The notes beneath the pieces were generated by a model that was not told the origin of the DNA, did not search any database, and was given only the letters and a program-made list of their open reading frames with translations. A stretch of 64,000 nt of DNA from Aspidiotus rigidus. Lineage: Eukaryota; Arthropoda; Insecta; Hemiptera; Diaspididae. Position numbers and translations under genes: made by a program. The stretch spans positions 7,502,001 to 7,566,000 of the forward strand of contig JAVHKY010000029.1 in assembly GCA_035079385.1 (NCBI GenBank), read 5' to 3'. Positions 1 to 11,087 of the stretch are shown piece by piece. Within the stretch, counting starts at the first letter, position 1, and each line of letters begins with the position of its first letter.

Positions 1-345
1 CAAGAATTCAGCAGATCTTCAAATGTTGTACGGCGACGATGAGAATTTTCTACGTAAATGGATGAGCTCTCGAATCCTCTTCCATGTGTATGGCCCTAAT
101 CGATGAGGTGGTTGGCGTAAACAGAACGGCCAAAGATCCTAGAGGCCTAAGCGTCAACGTGCTCCGTGACCTCGGGGGTCAATTTTCTGCTGGTCTCACC
201 AATGTAGACGCGGTAGCTATCATTGCACTTCAGCCTGAGGAATTTTCTAAGGACGTCGGAATTATCATAAGCAGGTCGAAAACCGAAAAGATGAAGAGCC
301 CTGATAAGTGCGTTCGAGAATCGGCTTAAGTAAGGAAGCTCGATG
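1..345 (-). pseudogene. Penelope-like element relic, GIY-YIG end
   Basis: Read on the minus strand, this stretch gives a degraded peptide with FGFRPAYDNSDVLRKF, then RVYIGETSRKL and a following TEH. This is the layout of the GIY-YIG endonuclease tail of the Penelope copies at 45342-45848 and 49920-52153 (FGFR...VYIGEAGHQL...EEHLKAW). Several stops and frame changes interrupt it, and it runs off the window edge, so only the last ~110 codons are seen. The plus-strand 81-aa frame at 84-329 is its shadow. It is a dead 5'-truncated retroelement copy; no function is expected. Confidence 0.6.
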
Positions 346-477
346 CACTTTTCATAATATGTTTAATGTCTTTCCCGAAGTTTCCTGAATCCTAGTCCCT
401 AATTTCGAAATTTGCAAGTTCACATCACCCCTACAAGGTACCCCCCTCCATATCCCTTCTCTTCCTTTATAACACGG

Positions 478-3400
478 CAGTGGCGGATTAAGCCATTTTG
501 CGCCCCTAGGCAAAGCAAAATTTAGCGCCCCCCTTTTTGAACCGCAGATAAAATTATTAATGCGAGAAAATTTTTATTTGACAATTTATAATTGAGTACT
601 TACAGACCTATGTCTAAGAGCTAATTTGTTGAATTACAGCCAAATCATTCAATTTATTTTCGCCAAGGGTAGAGCGGAGATATGTTTTAATTCGTTTCAA
701 ATAAGAAAACGATCGTTCTCCTGAAGAGTTCGTTACAGCCATACAGCTAAAGATGTTTAAAGCGATGCCAGTATTTGGAAAGACACCATTCAAATTATTT
801 TCTTGAAAAAAAAGTAATAAATTGTTCTCTCCTCTTCTTTGTTTATCTACGCCATTGATATAATTCCGAAAATGTATACACTCTTCTACAAAAGTTTCTT
901 CAATATCCCGTTTATAAAATTCCTGAAAATCTTTTGCTCTTTCAAGAATATGATTCACGCTAATCGACTCGTCTTGTATATTCAAAAGGAAATTAAATTT
1001 ATTGAAAATTTCGACATATCCAGCATGCCTATCTTCCAGTTCAATTCGAATTTTATCAAGTATCGCAAAATAGACATTGACTTTCAATTCTTCACGACCG
1101 AGTAATACGATCTCATTGGTTCTATCTTCACCAGGGGCAAGGGTTCGTACACGACGTCGACGAGTTCTCTCGTGCTCATATTTTTCCTCTGCTGTTTTTC
1201 GATTTGTCTATAAAATGTTGAAACATTTCATCTGTTCTCAACTCAACAGCAAAGTCGACCAAGGATTTATACATATCGACAACATTTTGTAAGTCAGTCG
1301 ACACTACTTGTAGACTAATGTTTGTCTTATGAAACCGTTCCAACAACGCATTCCAAAATATAGCCATAAAAAGTGACTGAAAGTTGCTCAAATTTTTCCT
1401 CAGACCACCTGCCTTAGTACGATTCACCGTGTTTTCAAAAGTATCTTTTTCTATGAAATCCAGTGCTTCCATGAACTCCTTCCAACCATTTTCAAAAGCA
1501 AAGCAGGCATCATGACGACTGGACCACCTCGTTCCACTTGCTCTCTTCACTACTTTCTGGTTAGGCTTCAACTTCTGCAATAGTAAGTCCCAGCGTTTAG
1601 TAGATCGGACGAAAAAAACGTATAAATCTTCCAGGTAATTGAAGAAAGTTGATGCTTTAACAATAGACTCGACACATGAGGATCCGACCAGGTTAAGAGA
1701 ATGTGCTGCACACGGAACATAAATCGCTTGCGGGTTCAAAGCAGTGATCCTTGCTCTTAATCCTGAATAACATCCAGACATATTAGCAGCGGGGTCATAG
1801 GACTGTCCCCGACAATCCTGCAAATTCAAAGTAAATTCCGCGAGAGTACCTACAACAGCATCTTTCATCTCTTCCGCTTTGTGGCCAGCATTTGGCATAA
1901 ACTTTAAAAATCGTTCAACTGCGTTACCGTCTTTCACATACCTGATTACAAATGCTAACTCGTCTATATGACTTACATCCGGGGTAGAATCCACGATCAA
2001 AGAATAGTACTTGTTCTCTTTCACCTCTGCAACGATTTTATTCCAAACCTTGCACGCAAGCAAAGAAATGAACTCATCACATATCGTTGATGATAAGTAG
2101 GATGTATGTCCCCGGCCTGGATTTCCATAAGTGTCTATATGCATTTTTAAGAAAGGATCGAATTCAGTTATCATTTCAAGACACATCATGAAGTTGCCAT
2201 TTTCATTGGATCCGAAATGCTCATTACTTCCTCGAAAAGCGAGCCCTCGACTACCAAGTTTCTTGACTACGACTACAACCCGTTTAAGCACATTTCGCCA
2301 GTAATCTCTTTCAGTCTCCACTTGCATTTGAAGCTCTGCACCCATTGTACCAACTATCTTACTCCGCTGAAGGAATACTAATTGACTATCGATATGTTCA
2401 CGGGAATTCTCATGCTCTTTCAAGCGATGGTGTATATTTTTCCAGTCCGCAACTCCATCTTTTCCAAAGTGTGTCGCACTGCTACTAAATAAGCGGCAAG
2501 GAATGTAAACACTGCCTTTTTACTGGGGGAGTAGCTTAAATATTCTCTCGGGACTGTCTGACCATTTTGCAATTTTCTCTCAAATACACTCTTCGTAAGT
2601 GATCTGTATACATTTGTAGAAGGATAAAACGTTTTAGTGACAGAAAAATCTTCCTGCAAATTTCTCTCAATGTTTTTTTTCAAGAGTAGATACTGTATTG
2701 TTGAATCATTTATTATCCATTCTGCCGGATCATTACCAACAGTCACAATAGGTAGACTAAGACTAGATTCGTTAAATGAGTTACCAGGATTTGTCTCAGC
2801 TAGATCAGTAGGCCTAATAGCAGCACTAGCCAAATTTACATTTAACTCATTGTCACTGGACTGAGATTGATGACCAGATGGACACGCATTATCTGAATTC
2901 AATTCTATCGAGGCCAGGTCACCCAAATAAGGAGACGACTACTGGCATCCAACCCAACTTCGAAATTCGGATGTTCACTCGCGTTTGCTTCATCTTTAAT
3001 GCAAGACCAGAAAAACATGTAGATACAAAATCCAACATGAATGAATTACAAAATTAAGAACTCATTATTAGTGATACCTTCCGATACTGATTAAGAACAT
3101 GAGAAAAAAGATTCTAGTTTCGGTATTTTCTTCAAAATAGCCTCATCTTTTTCTTGTTGTTGAGCTCGACGTTTTCGGTTCTGTGCGCCACTTTTTTTAG
3201 CAGAATTCATTTTGAAACAACGAACAAGTTATGCAGAGAAGCAAAGTACGACACCAAATACAAGAATACAAATTATTAATACGGGAACACAGCTTAATTT
3301 CAAAGCTTTGATTCTGACAATCAAAGGAGGGAATGCCCACTCAGCCCACTGATACGAGTATAATGTGTAGTGTAGCCTGCACAAGTATGAACGTGAAGAA

Positions 3401-3627
3401 TACGTACCTATCTACCTAGGTACCGATAAGTATGTTGGCAGATTTCAATTTCCAAGCTTCATTCATGGATTATTTACGGAACTCGCTTCTTTCATTTTAT
3501 TTGTAATTATTCAATAAATTTTTTGCCAATCTCAAATTTTTAAAATATTTCCTAAAAATTTAGCGCCCCCCAAAGCCTTGCGCCCCTAGGCATATGCCTA
3601 GTTTGCCTAGGCCTTAATACGCCACTG
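478..3627 (-). mobile_element. Complete hAT element, copy 1 (3150 bp)
   Basis: The element starts with CAGTGGCGGATTAAG and ends with the inverted CTTAATACGCCACTG. It is flanked by a perfect 8-bp target duplication, TAACACGG, at 470-477 and 3628-3635. Eight-base duplications and CA-G termini are hallmarks of the hAT superfamily. A subterminal AATTTAGCGCCCCCC block occurs near both ends in inverted orientation. The inside carries a transposase gene on the minus strand (614-3210). The element is the same length as the copy at 14655-17804 in opposite orientation, and no difference was seen in the stretches compared by eye, so at least one of them moved very recently. Confidence 0.95.
614..3210 (-). 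pseudogene. hAT transposase (ZMYM1-like), split by two frame changes, copy 1
   Basis: The reading pieces, 5' to 3' on the minus strand, are a probable first exon at 3210-3091 (MNSAKKSGAQNRKRRA...PKLESFF), then 2926-2420 (168 aa), 2423-1176 (415 aa) and 1087-614 (157 aa). The layout follows zinc-finger MYM-type protein 1-like transposases. It has an N-terminal SGAxNRKRR/PKLxSFF region and a TTF-type finger. The catalytic core contains LIVDSTPDVSHIDELAF and CRGQSYDPAANMSG, then CAAHSLNL and TRWSSRHD, and the C-terminal hAT dimerisation block contains ERSFSYLKRIKTYLRS. Near 2507 one base is missing within the finger: the neighbouring frame continues CRLFSSSATHFGK then WKNIHHRLKEHENS. Near 1190 an A-run shifts frame again (next frame EEKYEHERTRRRRV). 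Both lesions are shared with the second copy. This product is probably inactive unless the shifts are bypassed. Confidence 0.85.
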
Positions 3628-3635
3628 TAACACGG

Positions 3636-4075
3636 TACATAATAGAGGTATGGATGCAGCACCAAAACAGTTGTTGAAGTGAGAAGGTAATCTTAGAGAT
3701 AGAAAGAGGACCGGACCATTGACATGGGACAAGAAAAAATATGATTGCGGCAGTAGTCCGGGAGGTAGACCATTCGACCTTGCATTTCATGTTAAAATCA
3801 TGAAATTTGGAACGAACGTTTAGGACACTTGAACGAAAAATTTGAGCCATGGCGCCACGGTCCAAACCCCATAGGGGCCCCATAATGGTGGGTTGCCTAA
3901 CTGAAAGGAGTTCTTGCATATAAATGACCAAAATATCCCTTCTGGTTGGCAATTTATGTGGATTCTTATATAATTCGGACCGTCAAATTCGAATTATCAA
4001 AAAATTATCCCGACATTTTAGGATTGCCGAGGGGCTGATAACCCCTAAAATAGGGGTAAAAATGAAGTGACATAT
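3636..4075. other. Unassigned flank of hAT copy 1
   Basis: No gene, repeat family or RNA is recognised here. A 112-aa minus-strand frame (3614-3952) begins outside the hAT and ends inside its terminal repeat, so it is not taken as a gene. Confidence 0.5.
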
Positions 4076-4079
4076 ATTC

Positions 4080-4610
4080 ACGAATATCCTCATGAAATTT
4101 TCCGTAAAATTTGGAAAAAATACGACAAAATTCTCCGGCTGTCCAAAGGGGCCAGGGGCCTCCCTCCCCCAAAATTGAGGAAAAAAATTTTGTGTTTTTT
4201 GGAAAATTCTCAACGGGTTCCGAAAAAGAATTTAGCACGAAATCCGGGAAAAATAGTGAAAAAATTCTTGGGGCCCTCGCAGGGGGTTACAGAGGCGCAA
4301 ACCCTGAAAAGTGATGAAAAAATTTTTGCATTTTTTTTTCAAGTTCAACAAATTCCTATGCGGAATTTGTCATAGAATTCGGAAAAAATATAAAAAAAAT
4401 TCTTGGAGGTCTCTGAGAAGGGGTAAGACGACTCAAACCCCCACAACTCATACGAGTAGTAAAAAATAGACATTTTTGAGAACATTCAAACGGATTCTCT
4501 TGTGAAATTTACCATAGAATTCAGAAAGAACCCTGAAAAACATCTCATGGCTCTTCGAGGGGGCCGGGAGGAACATGGACTTCTTTGGGAAAACTTGTAC
4601 AAATGTAGAA
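4080..4610. repeat. Degenerate tandem repeat, ~140-bp period, about 4 units
   Basis: A landmark of the form GAATTTxxCAxxGAATTCGG followed by AAAAATT and a G/C-rich block recurs near 4094, 4228, 4361 and 4504, i.e. every 133-143 bases. Units have diverged strongly. The short overlapping frames here (for example 4067-4375 and 4213-3983) change length with the repeat and are not taken as genes. Confidence 0.55.
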
Positions 4611-4809
4611 TTACATTTTTATAGCTCATGTAAACTGTGTTTTTTGTTGATTCGGAAGTGTCTCGTCATTTCAATCTTCCGTCCTCTTCAAATTTGGCGC
4701 CCATTTCGTATCAATTATTTATTTTATTAATGCTATTCATGGCTGCGTGGTAAGTTAGGTTTCGATCCCACCTACCCAAGATGCTCTCCAACAGCACTAT
4801 CAGGGTTTC

Positions 4810-5000
4810 CACGTGTGGGGGCCGTGTCTGAAGAAGAATCAAAAATTGTCAGATCCGCAAGAATGGGGCTGGAAGCGAGCGGCTGATGGAATACTTTGGG
4901 AACCTTTATGGACCCTTCAGCCACCTGTCTGTATGGCATTGGACATTCTCGTGAAATGCGGCTGCCAGAAATTTGTACGTGGGCATTATAAAATTGTCGT
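4810..5000 (+). pseudogene. Fragment of a repeat-associated Cys-rich protein
   Basis: The frame at 4813-5073 reads KNQKLSDPQEWGWKR, then WEPLWTLQPPV, then LDILVKCGCQKF. The order (D-P-x-x-W/Y-G-W, then PP, then L-V-K-C-G-C) is familiar from arthropod transposon-associated proteins that continue into a Cys-rich CXC-like finger. The finger is missing and the frame soon becomes AT-rich noise. It is taken as a broken fragment. The family link rests on memory of the motif order. Confidence 0.4.
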
Positions 5001-5079
5001 CAGGTTTGAAATATACATGTACTATGTTGGTGAATTTATTGAAGTATTTTATATTTTAGTAATTTTGCAGTAGTTTTTG

Positions 5080-6112
5080 TAATATTTCAAAATATTACAT
5101 TCACGTTCTATGCAACAGGAAATTTTATATAATATTTCATGAAAGTTCAAGTATGGGAATGTACGTCTATAAACTCCCCTTAGATTTAAGACACTATTAT
5201 TGGTTATCCCCAAAATAGTTCCTAGTTTCCCCTTTCAATAGTCTCTTATGCTAAAGCTCCACTCTCTGCTATTCTGATATTCTATCTACCATCTTTTGCT
5301 TGTCAAGTGTTACTCAAATGAAAGCCTAATATCATCGTGTCGTGTTTCTGTAAACTCTTGGGATATGATAGGTCCAACTATACCTTATCATACATGGTCT
5401 CCAACATTTGGGCATTAGATACTGTAAATTGTATTATTGAGGTCATAATCACTTCGTTTGCTACTCGTAGGGTCTGTTCCGTCCACTACGTTAAGCGAGG
5501 CCATTAGGGAACCCCGTTTTATCGAGGGATTTTTCGACTCTAAGTCCTTCACATCTCACATGTAGCTTCAAGGTCGTTACCATAACCAAAATCTAAACCG
5601 CAAGAGAAAAGAAACAACGACGGCTTCCTTAACAAAGTTGAACGAGGAACGCAGAAGTAGTTATAACGGGTCTTTGACACACTATAACTACCAGCCCCTT
5701 TTTATACAGAAATTACTATCATTTATTCTGAAAAACAAATACTGTAATTGTTTAGGTACCTACGAGTAGTATTTTATAGCGCCTAATCGTTCAGGAAACG
5801 TTCAGACAAAAACAAGGTGGCTATTTTACTTGTATTTCAGGTATTTTTTAGGGAAATCTCCTGTGCATCATTTTCACAAAGGTACCCAGTAGAATTCATT
5901 ATCCAAGGTAAGTACACAGTAAAATTCATCACCCCAGAGTTTTATAGATTTTACCAAGTATTTTAATACGTGATGGTTGCAACTCACCAGTCTGTCAATA
6001 AAATGCTATTATTTTCACAAAAATCATGCAAAAGCACAACAATGTACCCATAAGATCCATGTTTTTGTTTTTGAAAATAGAATTCTGAAGTATTTGAACA
6101 GTTTAACAGTGA
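5080..6112. other. AT-rich single-copy stretch
   Basis: No convincing coding frame. The segment near 5610-5650 (ACGACGGCTTCCTTAAC...) is a short piece of the direct repeat found at 63235-63445 and 63625-63835. Otherwise nothing is recognised. Confidence 0.4.
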
Positions 6113-6659
6113 TTTGTATAATAGTGATACAACTTACATAGATATGTAATATAATAATCACAAAAAATATAATTAACATTAAATGAAAGTAACCATTTAA
6201 AATAAGTATATAACAATAATTGATGATCAATAAACTAATTTATAGGTAATAAAAGAATAATGAAAAAATAAACTCATTACAAGATCATAGAACATTCGAT
6301 TCGACGTGTGGAAGACTTGTTTTAGGACATAACTTAGAACTTTGCGTCAGAATTCCTTTCTGATTCCTTCCCAAACCATCAGCAGTTTTCTATTTTACCC
6401 CTCTTTAATATAGTACTGTATATGAGGACGTATCTGTAAAAAAGAGGGCCTCTGCAAAGAAATAGTAAACATAGAAAAACGAATTTGAAGTTTTGAATGG
6501 ATATAACTTTTATAACAATAAGTTCAATCAAAAAAAGTGTAAGAACAAAAATTGAAGAGCAACTCTTTTTCTATAAGAAACGGGGAAGAAGAGATGACGG
6601 TGAGGCCCCTCTTACAGAGATTGATAAAATCCCATACGGTACATTTCAAAAAAAAGAAG

Positions 6660-7133
6660 AAAAGAAACGATCGGCAAAGAACTGAAGGGTCTAAAAATTA
6701 TGGCCTCCGCTCGACGGAGGCCCTATTTACGGATACGTCTTCATATTATGTATGGATAAATAGGAAAAATGAAAAAACTGACAAAAAGATGATTTTCATT
6801 CACTTTTGGGAAACGTTTTTTTAACGTTCTTCAAGGCGTTTATGATTTTTGTGAAAAGTCCTCTTAACCTTGTATAAATTTTTTTAAGTTTACATTTCTC
6901 AATCAATTCAAAATTGATACAAGTTTAAAAGGACGTTTCACAAAAATCATAAACGCCTTGAAGAACGTTAAAAAAACGTCTCCCAAAAGTGAATGAAAAT
7001 CATCTTTTTGTCAGTTTTTTCATTTTTCCTATTTATCCATACATAATATGAAGACGTATCCGTAAATAGGGCCTCCGTCGAGCGAAGGCCATAATTTTTA
7101 GACGCTTCAGTTCTTTGCCGATCATTTCTTTTA
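6660..7133. repeat. Near-perfect palindrome, ~225-bp arms
   Basis: The left arm (about 6660-6885) and right arm (about 6907-7133) are inverted copies, both containing GATCGGCAAAGAACTGAAG, then TTACGGATACGTCTTCATAT, and CTTCAAGGCGTTTATGA. They are separated by only ~20 bases. Copy 2 of the duplication has this sequence once (14270-14520), so an inverted duplication arose in copy 1. It duplicated the 3' half of the small lysine-rich ORF in opposite orientation. The transcript or single strand would form a long hairpin. Confidence 0.85.
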
Positions 7134-7198
7134 TTAATCTCAAGCTTTTTAACTGCCTCGGACGCGTCTTTGGCCGGGTCCTTGCACAATTCAATCAT
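6968..7198 (-). pseudogene. Small lysine-rich ORF, copy 1, broken by the palindrome
   Basis: It starts MIELCKDPAKDASEAVKKL, matching the first 19 residues of the 65-aa ORF at 14402-14599 with two differences (residues 4 and 17), then switches into inverted palindrome sequence (NKRNDRQRTEA...). The missing C-terminal half lies in the left arm on the minus strand (about 6900-6800, ending KIINALKNVKKTFPKSE) and again in the right arm on the plus strand (6914-6992). The start codon lies ~65 bases after the stop of the AAA-like gene on the same strand. It is taken as a rearranged, non-functional copy. Confidence 0.6.
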
Positions 7199-7264
7199 TT
7201 GGGTAAACTATCCAAATGAGAGCGGTAATGCATTATCTTTAAAGATCTCAGCAGTCGGAACAAG

Positions 7265-9087
7265 CTATTCTGAAACGTGAAATTCTGACTTCTTACTCTG
7301 GTCCGTCTCGTTGAAATTTGCTACTTCTTTCAGCTGCTTCTCATCTAAGGTCGGGTGAACGTTGTTCACCTTGACTGTTTCTTCCTTTCGAAGCCATTCT
7401 AAAGCTGCCCAATCCATAATATATTTGCGGCCTGTTTGTTTTAGTCTATCGTCCTTCACATTATTTGCTTGATTGGCTCCAGTGTAAAAGACTAATACAA
7501 TACACATCACTTGTTTATCTGCGTGCGTATCAGCATAAGGTCTCACATACAAACTCTGACACCACTTCAATTCCTCCTTCATGTTGAAGGTCTTTTCTCC
7601 GGGGTCGTATTTCTTCAAGTAAAACAAAATAGTCATGTCTTTGTACACTTTCTTATAATCCACAAATTTTGTTCCGATTTTTATCTGTGACATGTTAAAG
7701 CTTCTTATGACGACATCGAGCAAGTCTTTTCGTCGTGTCTCACCTCTATCTTCAAGTATAAGAGCAAGCGTTCGCTCATATTGTGTTTCCAGTTCGAAAT
7801 AATTGTTGTTTGTTATTTCAGCCATGGCGTTCTCTAGGGCTTCTATGAATTTCGTGAAATCACGCTCTTGAAGCATACCTTCCATTTTTTCTAAAGGACC
7901 CTCATCCACCTTTTCTCGCAGACTAGTCTCTAAAATATGTCTAGCCTCAAAATTTACGACTCCTAAATAACACCTTCTAGGAATGGATCCTTCTTCTATG
8001 GTCATGTATCCAGCCTGGAACAATATTTTCGCGAGTTCAGTCTCGTCACCTCTCATAATTTTATCACGATCGAGTTTCTCGTTCACCTCAGACACTGAAA
8101 ATGTTCGTATGTTACCAAAAAGGAGATTAAGAGCAGCGAACGAGTATTTCTTGACAGTGTACTTTAACAAGTCTCTATTTTCAACCCTCTCAGACCAGTA
8201 CAGTTTCGGCTTTTCCGGATTTTCAACTAAAAAGTGCGTTATAGATAATGGATTGAAGACGGAAATGCCGGATGGTGTAAAACGGTAGCTGTTGTAATAC
8301 GGATGCAAGATTTCTTCAAACAACATCTTGACATTCTCGAGATTTCTTTTCTGAACAATCTCTGCTAACCTCTCCTTGTAAGTTTCCATTATTTCTTCTT
8401 CAGTGAAACCTATTAGATCACTGTATTCATCGCTCAGTGTCAAATCATCAACTAAATTAAGCCAATGCCCACCCCTTGTCACTTTGGTTGCACCAAAAAT
8501 AAACGCAAAATGGATGAAACTGGAACTGGCCTTCAATGCACCGAAAAAACCTTGAATCGTTTGTTCATTCAACCTATGTCCAACCACATCATCGAAATAT
8601 CTCTTCATGGCCGGTGTATCGTATTCGTCCACCAAGATGACAACTTCTTTCTCCACTTTTTTGTATATTGCGGTGAACGTCTTCTCAATCACATCATCGA
8701 ATTCACGCGCCTTCTCATTATGATGAACCCCATATTCCGTTGCCAATGTATGTACTTTGCCTATGATATAGTCAGAAAGTGGTTTATTTAACACGTTGAA
8801 ATTCAGATAAAGTATTGGATATTTATCCCAAATTAAATCACTATTATCGCAAATATCCATCTTCGGTCTCTTAGGGGAGCAAAACAGATCTTTATCACCT
8901 TCAAAGAAGGCTTTTAAAGTCGATAAAAAGAAGCTTTTGCCAAAACGATATGGCCTTAACATAATAAATTGTCCCGTATTTGTAGATTTCAATAGTTTAG
9001 GAATAAATCTAGTTTTATCAATAACAAGCTTATTCTTTGTGACTGCCCTTCGAAAATCCGTGTCTCGTTCTTGCGTTATTCTGTCCA
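7265..9087 (-). CDS. AAA-ATPase-like / PD-(D/E)XK nuclease-superfamily protein, copy 1
   Basis: The reading frame stays open from 9214 and ends at 7265 (649 codons). The first ~43 residues are probably not coding: the start there is GTG, copy 2 has a one-base indel in it, and at 9088-9090 there is a strong minus-strand splice acceptor (TTTGTATGCATTTTTTCAG). I therefore begin this exon at 9087; an upstream exon with the ATG was not found. In open-frame numbering DFRRAVTKNKLVIDKTRFI (53-71) leads to the degenerate P-loop RPYRFGKS (87-94) and the Walker-B-like VILVDEYDTP (192-201). This is the signature of the AAA-ATPase-like family (Pfam PF09820 type). A C-terminal region (496-537) sits where these proteins carry a PD-(D/E)XK_9 nuclease-like domain. 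It has KDLLDVVI, but ILFYLKKYD stands in place of the usual E-x-K strand, so catalysis is doubtful. The family is common in bacteria, including insect symbionts. Function in an insect is unknown. Confidence 0.75.
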
Positions 9088-9189
9088 CTGAAAAAATGCA
9101 TACAAATATAGGTATATCTCTTTCTAATTGATTATATGTACAAGGGCAATCGTGATCGAATCTATAGACTATATCTTCTCTCCCCGTTG

Positions 9190-9425
9190 TGCAATTTGTC
9201 ACCCTATTTATCACACGAGAGACTTTTCACACCGGATCACTGTGTTTGAACACTATCCAACTTTCACATTGCCACTCAAGTGTCACTCGCTTATCACCCA
9301 ACTTACTATCGTCACCCCATTTGTAAAACATTTCATTGTGTCACTGTTGTCGCCCTATGAGCACAGTGCATTCTGTCACTTGGTTGTCACTTTGTTTAAA
9401 CATGACAATTTGTCGCTTTTATTTT
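9190..9425 (-). promoter_or_regulatory. GTCAC-rich upstream region of the AAA-like gene
   Basis: Within ~235 bases upstream of the open frame, GTCAC or close variants (TCACAC, ATCACC, GTCACT) occur about ten times on the plus strand. The same cluster is kept in copy 2 (19745-19975) with only a few substitutions. This could be the promoter or 5' untranslated region; the motif cluster is seen, the regulatory role is inferred. Confidence 0.3.
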
Positions 9426-9464
9426 AATTAAAATTGATATACATAAATTACAATTTCGCTTACT

Positions 9465-9618
9465 ACAAAAAAAAAGAAGAGATGTGCAGGGTCAGGGGGG
9501 GAGAAGTGAAAATCCATCAGCCTTACCAAGTGCCGAGAGTGACTGTAACTTGGCCGGAATTCGAACCCGGTACATCTTTCTTAGCTGTCAGGCCCTACCT
9601 AACTGACCTAACAGGAGC
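9465..9618 (-). repeat. tRNA-derived SINE-like element
   Basis: On the minus strand the head reads GCTCCTGTTAGGTCAGTTAG then GTAGGGC, close to a tRNA 5' half with its A box (TTAGCTCAGTTGGTAGAGC type). The B box GGTTCGAATTCC follows at 9567-9556. The cloverleaf is not intact. Downstream a T-run (9478-9470) could end Pol III transcription. Copy 2 (20020-20156) has lost the A-box part. It is most likely a SINE rather than a working tRNA gene. Confidence 0.55.
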
Positions 9619-9885
9619 TTTCACAATGACGGACAAAATTTTGGTATAGATGCTAGTGACTGGAACTTCGTGAATATGAATTAAAATTAAACTATAATGA
9701 AAAGATACCAATTGCTTGTTGAATTGATGATTGAATAAATTAATTGTACTCAGTATCTTTTAGACTAAATTATGATCGGGTATTAATAAAATGTAAAATT
9801 TGTAATATCCCTAATTTTTCCATTAATTTCAAATTTAAATTAAAACTCATTCAAAGAGAATATCATTACTGGAAATGAAATTTAG

Positions 9886-10293
9886 TTGTTGCTATCTATC
9901 TATCTATCATTCTATCTTTCTTTCTTTTTTTTGGCGGGAGACCCGCCATCGTTTACTTACTGGGGGCCCTCGGAGGAATTCTGTCCGCGTACGCATAACG
10001 CTGGGGTGCATAACGCTGTGGGGCGTAACTCTGGCGGACTTGGAAAAATTTGTGACCTTCTATAGGCTAGTATAGGGGCTTGGATAAATTCCGGGCTCTT
10101 CTATACCCATATTATACCCCTTTATGGCTAGTATAGTGATTTAGAAAAATTTCTAGCTTCTCTCTGGGTCTTAGAAAAATTTCGACCGTTCTATAGTCTT
10201 CTATGGGACTTGGAAAAATTTTCGCGAGTACGCAACGCTAACACTTGGAAAAATTCCTGTCTCCCCTTATCGCTGAGGGGCGCATAACCCTGG
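9886..10293. repeat. Segment present only in copy 1, with repeated GACTTGGAAAAATTT motifs
   Basis: Copy 2 jumps from ATGAAATTTAG (20406) directly to GACTTGGAAAAAATTTTGG, while copy 1 has ~408 extra bases. They include short TATC repeats, GGCGGGAGACCCGCC and about six variants of GACTTGGAAAAATTT, some changed to GGCTTGGATAAATT or CTTAGAAAAATTT. Because a similar motif stands at the right border, either a deletion in copy 2 between short repeats or an expansion in copy 1 would explain the difference. Confidence 0.6.
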
Positions 10294-10473
10294 GACTTGG
10301 AAAAAATTTTGGCTGTTCTATAGCCGCGGGTCTCCCGCAACTCTTGCTCCCTGAACGAGAGCCTGCAAATTTTTTTCTTTCTTCCAATTAAAAAACTTGA
10401 TGCGTCTTGATATTTATTTTTTTAATAGAAACTGTACTTCAAGGATTATCAGCTTGGGGCAGCTAACCGTGGA

Positions 10474-11023
10474 AAATTTGTTCCCAACATACGACGAAAA
10501 ATTGAAGTCGGAGCGATGAACGGCGCCACTCAAGTCCAAAAAATCAATCACTTTAGAGTCGTAGTCACATCACAGTTTTACGTGTATTGATGACCTCATC
10601 CTCCTTTCGTGTTTTGTCTTGCTCCCTCGTGTGTCCTACTCTTCCTATCTCGAGTGCTTTCCTGTTTCCTTAGCGTCGCGTCGTTGTACTCCTCCGTTCA
10701 CTCTTATTCTATCACTTGAAAATGGCAGTTTTGCCGAAAGCCAAGCTCGTACTTAATTTTAATTTTAATTTGTACCATTTGTAGGTACGTTTAAAGTTTT
10801 AAAGTTAATGCGGTCTGCAACATATAAATAAATAATCATGGTTCACCGTAACTTATCACACCGTATTCAATCAATTTCTTTTCCTTCTTCAAAAGGTAAA
10901 ACTCAACCTTTTAATGTGAGCATTGGTAGGTCTCACCTGCTACATGAGAAACACAGAGAAAAAGGTTAACGTTGATAGAATCGAGTCTGATAAAAATAAA
11001 AGCTAAATATAGGTATGATTTCT
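10474..11023. other. Spacer between the two duplication copies
   Basis: About 550 bases with no recognised gene or repeat. Nothing coding is supported. Confidence 0.4.
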
Positions 11024-11087
11024 ATAATAGTGATACAACTTACATAGATATGTAATATAATAATCACAAAAATTATAATTAACATTA

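Larger units (their letters stand above)
6113..10473. repeat. Segmental duplication, copy 1 (AAA-like locus)
   Basis: From ATAATAGTGATACAACTTAC near 6118 to GCTAACCGTGGAAAATTTG near 10473 this segment matches 11024-20594 in the same orientation, apart from insertions. It contains the AAA-ATPase-like gene, its 5' flank, the tRNA-derived SINE and a broken copy of the downstream small ORF. It lacks three insertions present in copy 2, and it has a palindromic rearrangement (6660-7133) and ~408 extra bases (about 9886-10293). The right boundary is sharp: the copies diverge after GTGGAAAATTTG. Confidence 0.9.

Noticed and set aside
839..1292. Plus-strand frames (88 and 71 aa) in hAT copy 1
   Set aside because: They are antisense shadows of the transposase and recur identically in copy 2.
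4740..4790. B-box-like GGTTTCGATCCCACC suggesting another SINE or tRNA
   Set aside because: No matching A box at the right distance and no repeat copies seen in the window.
7983..9131. Plus-strand frames opposite the AAA-like gene
   Set aside because: Antisense shadows, with mirrored equivalents at 18534-19682.
7265..9214. Bacterial contamination carrying the AAA-like gene
   Set aside because: The gene has a eukaryotic-type splice acceptor, lies in a duplicated segment with a SINE-like repeat and insect transposons on both sides, and shows no bacterial gene neighbours.
9545..9618. tRNA gene
   Set aside because: A and B boxes are present but the acceptor stem and anticodon arm do not pair, and the sequence continues as a repeat; treated as a tRNA-derived SINE.
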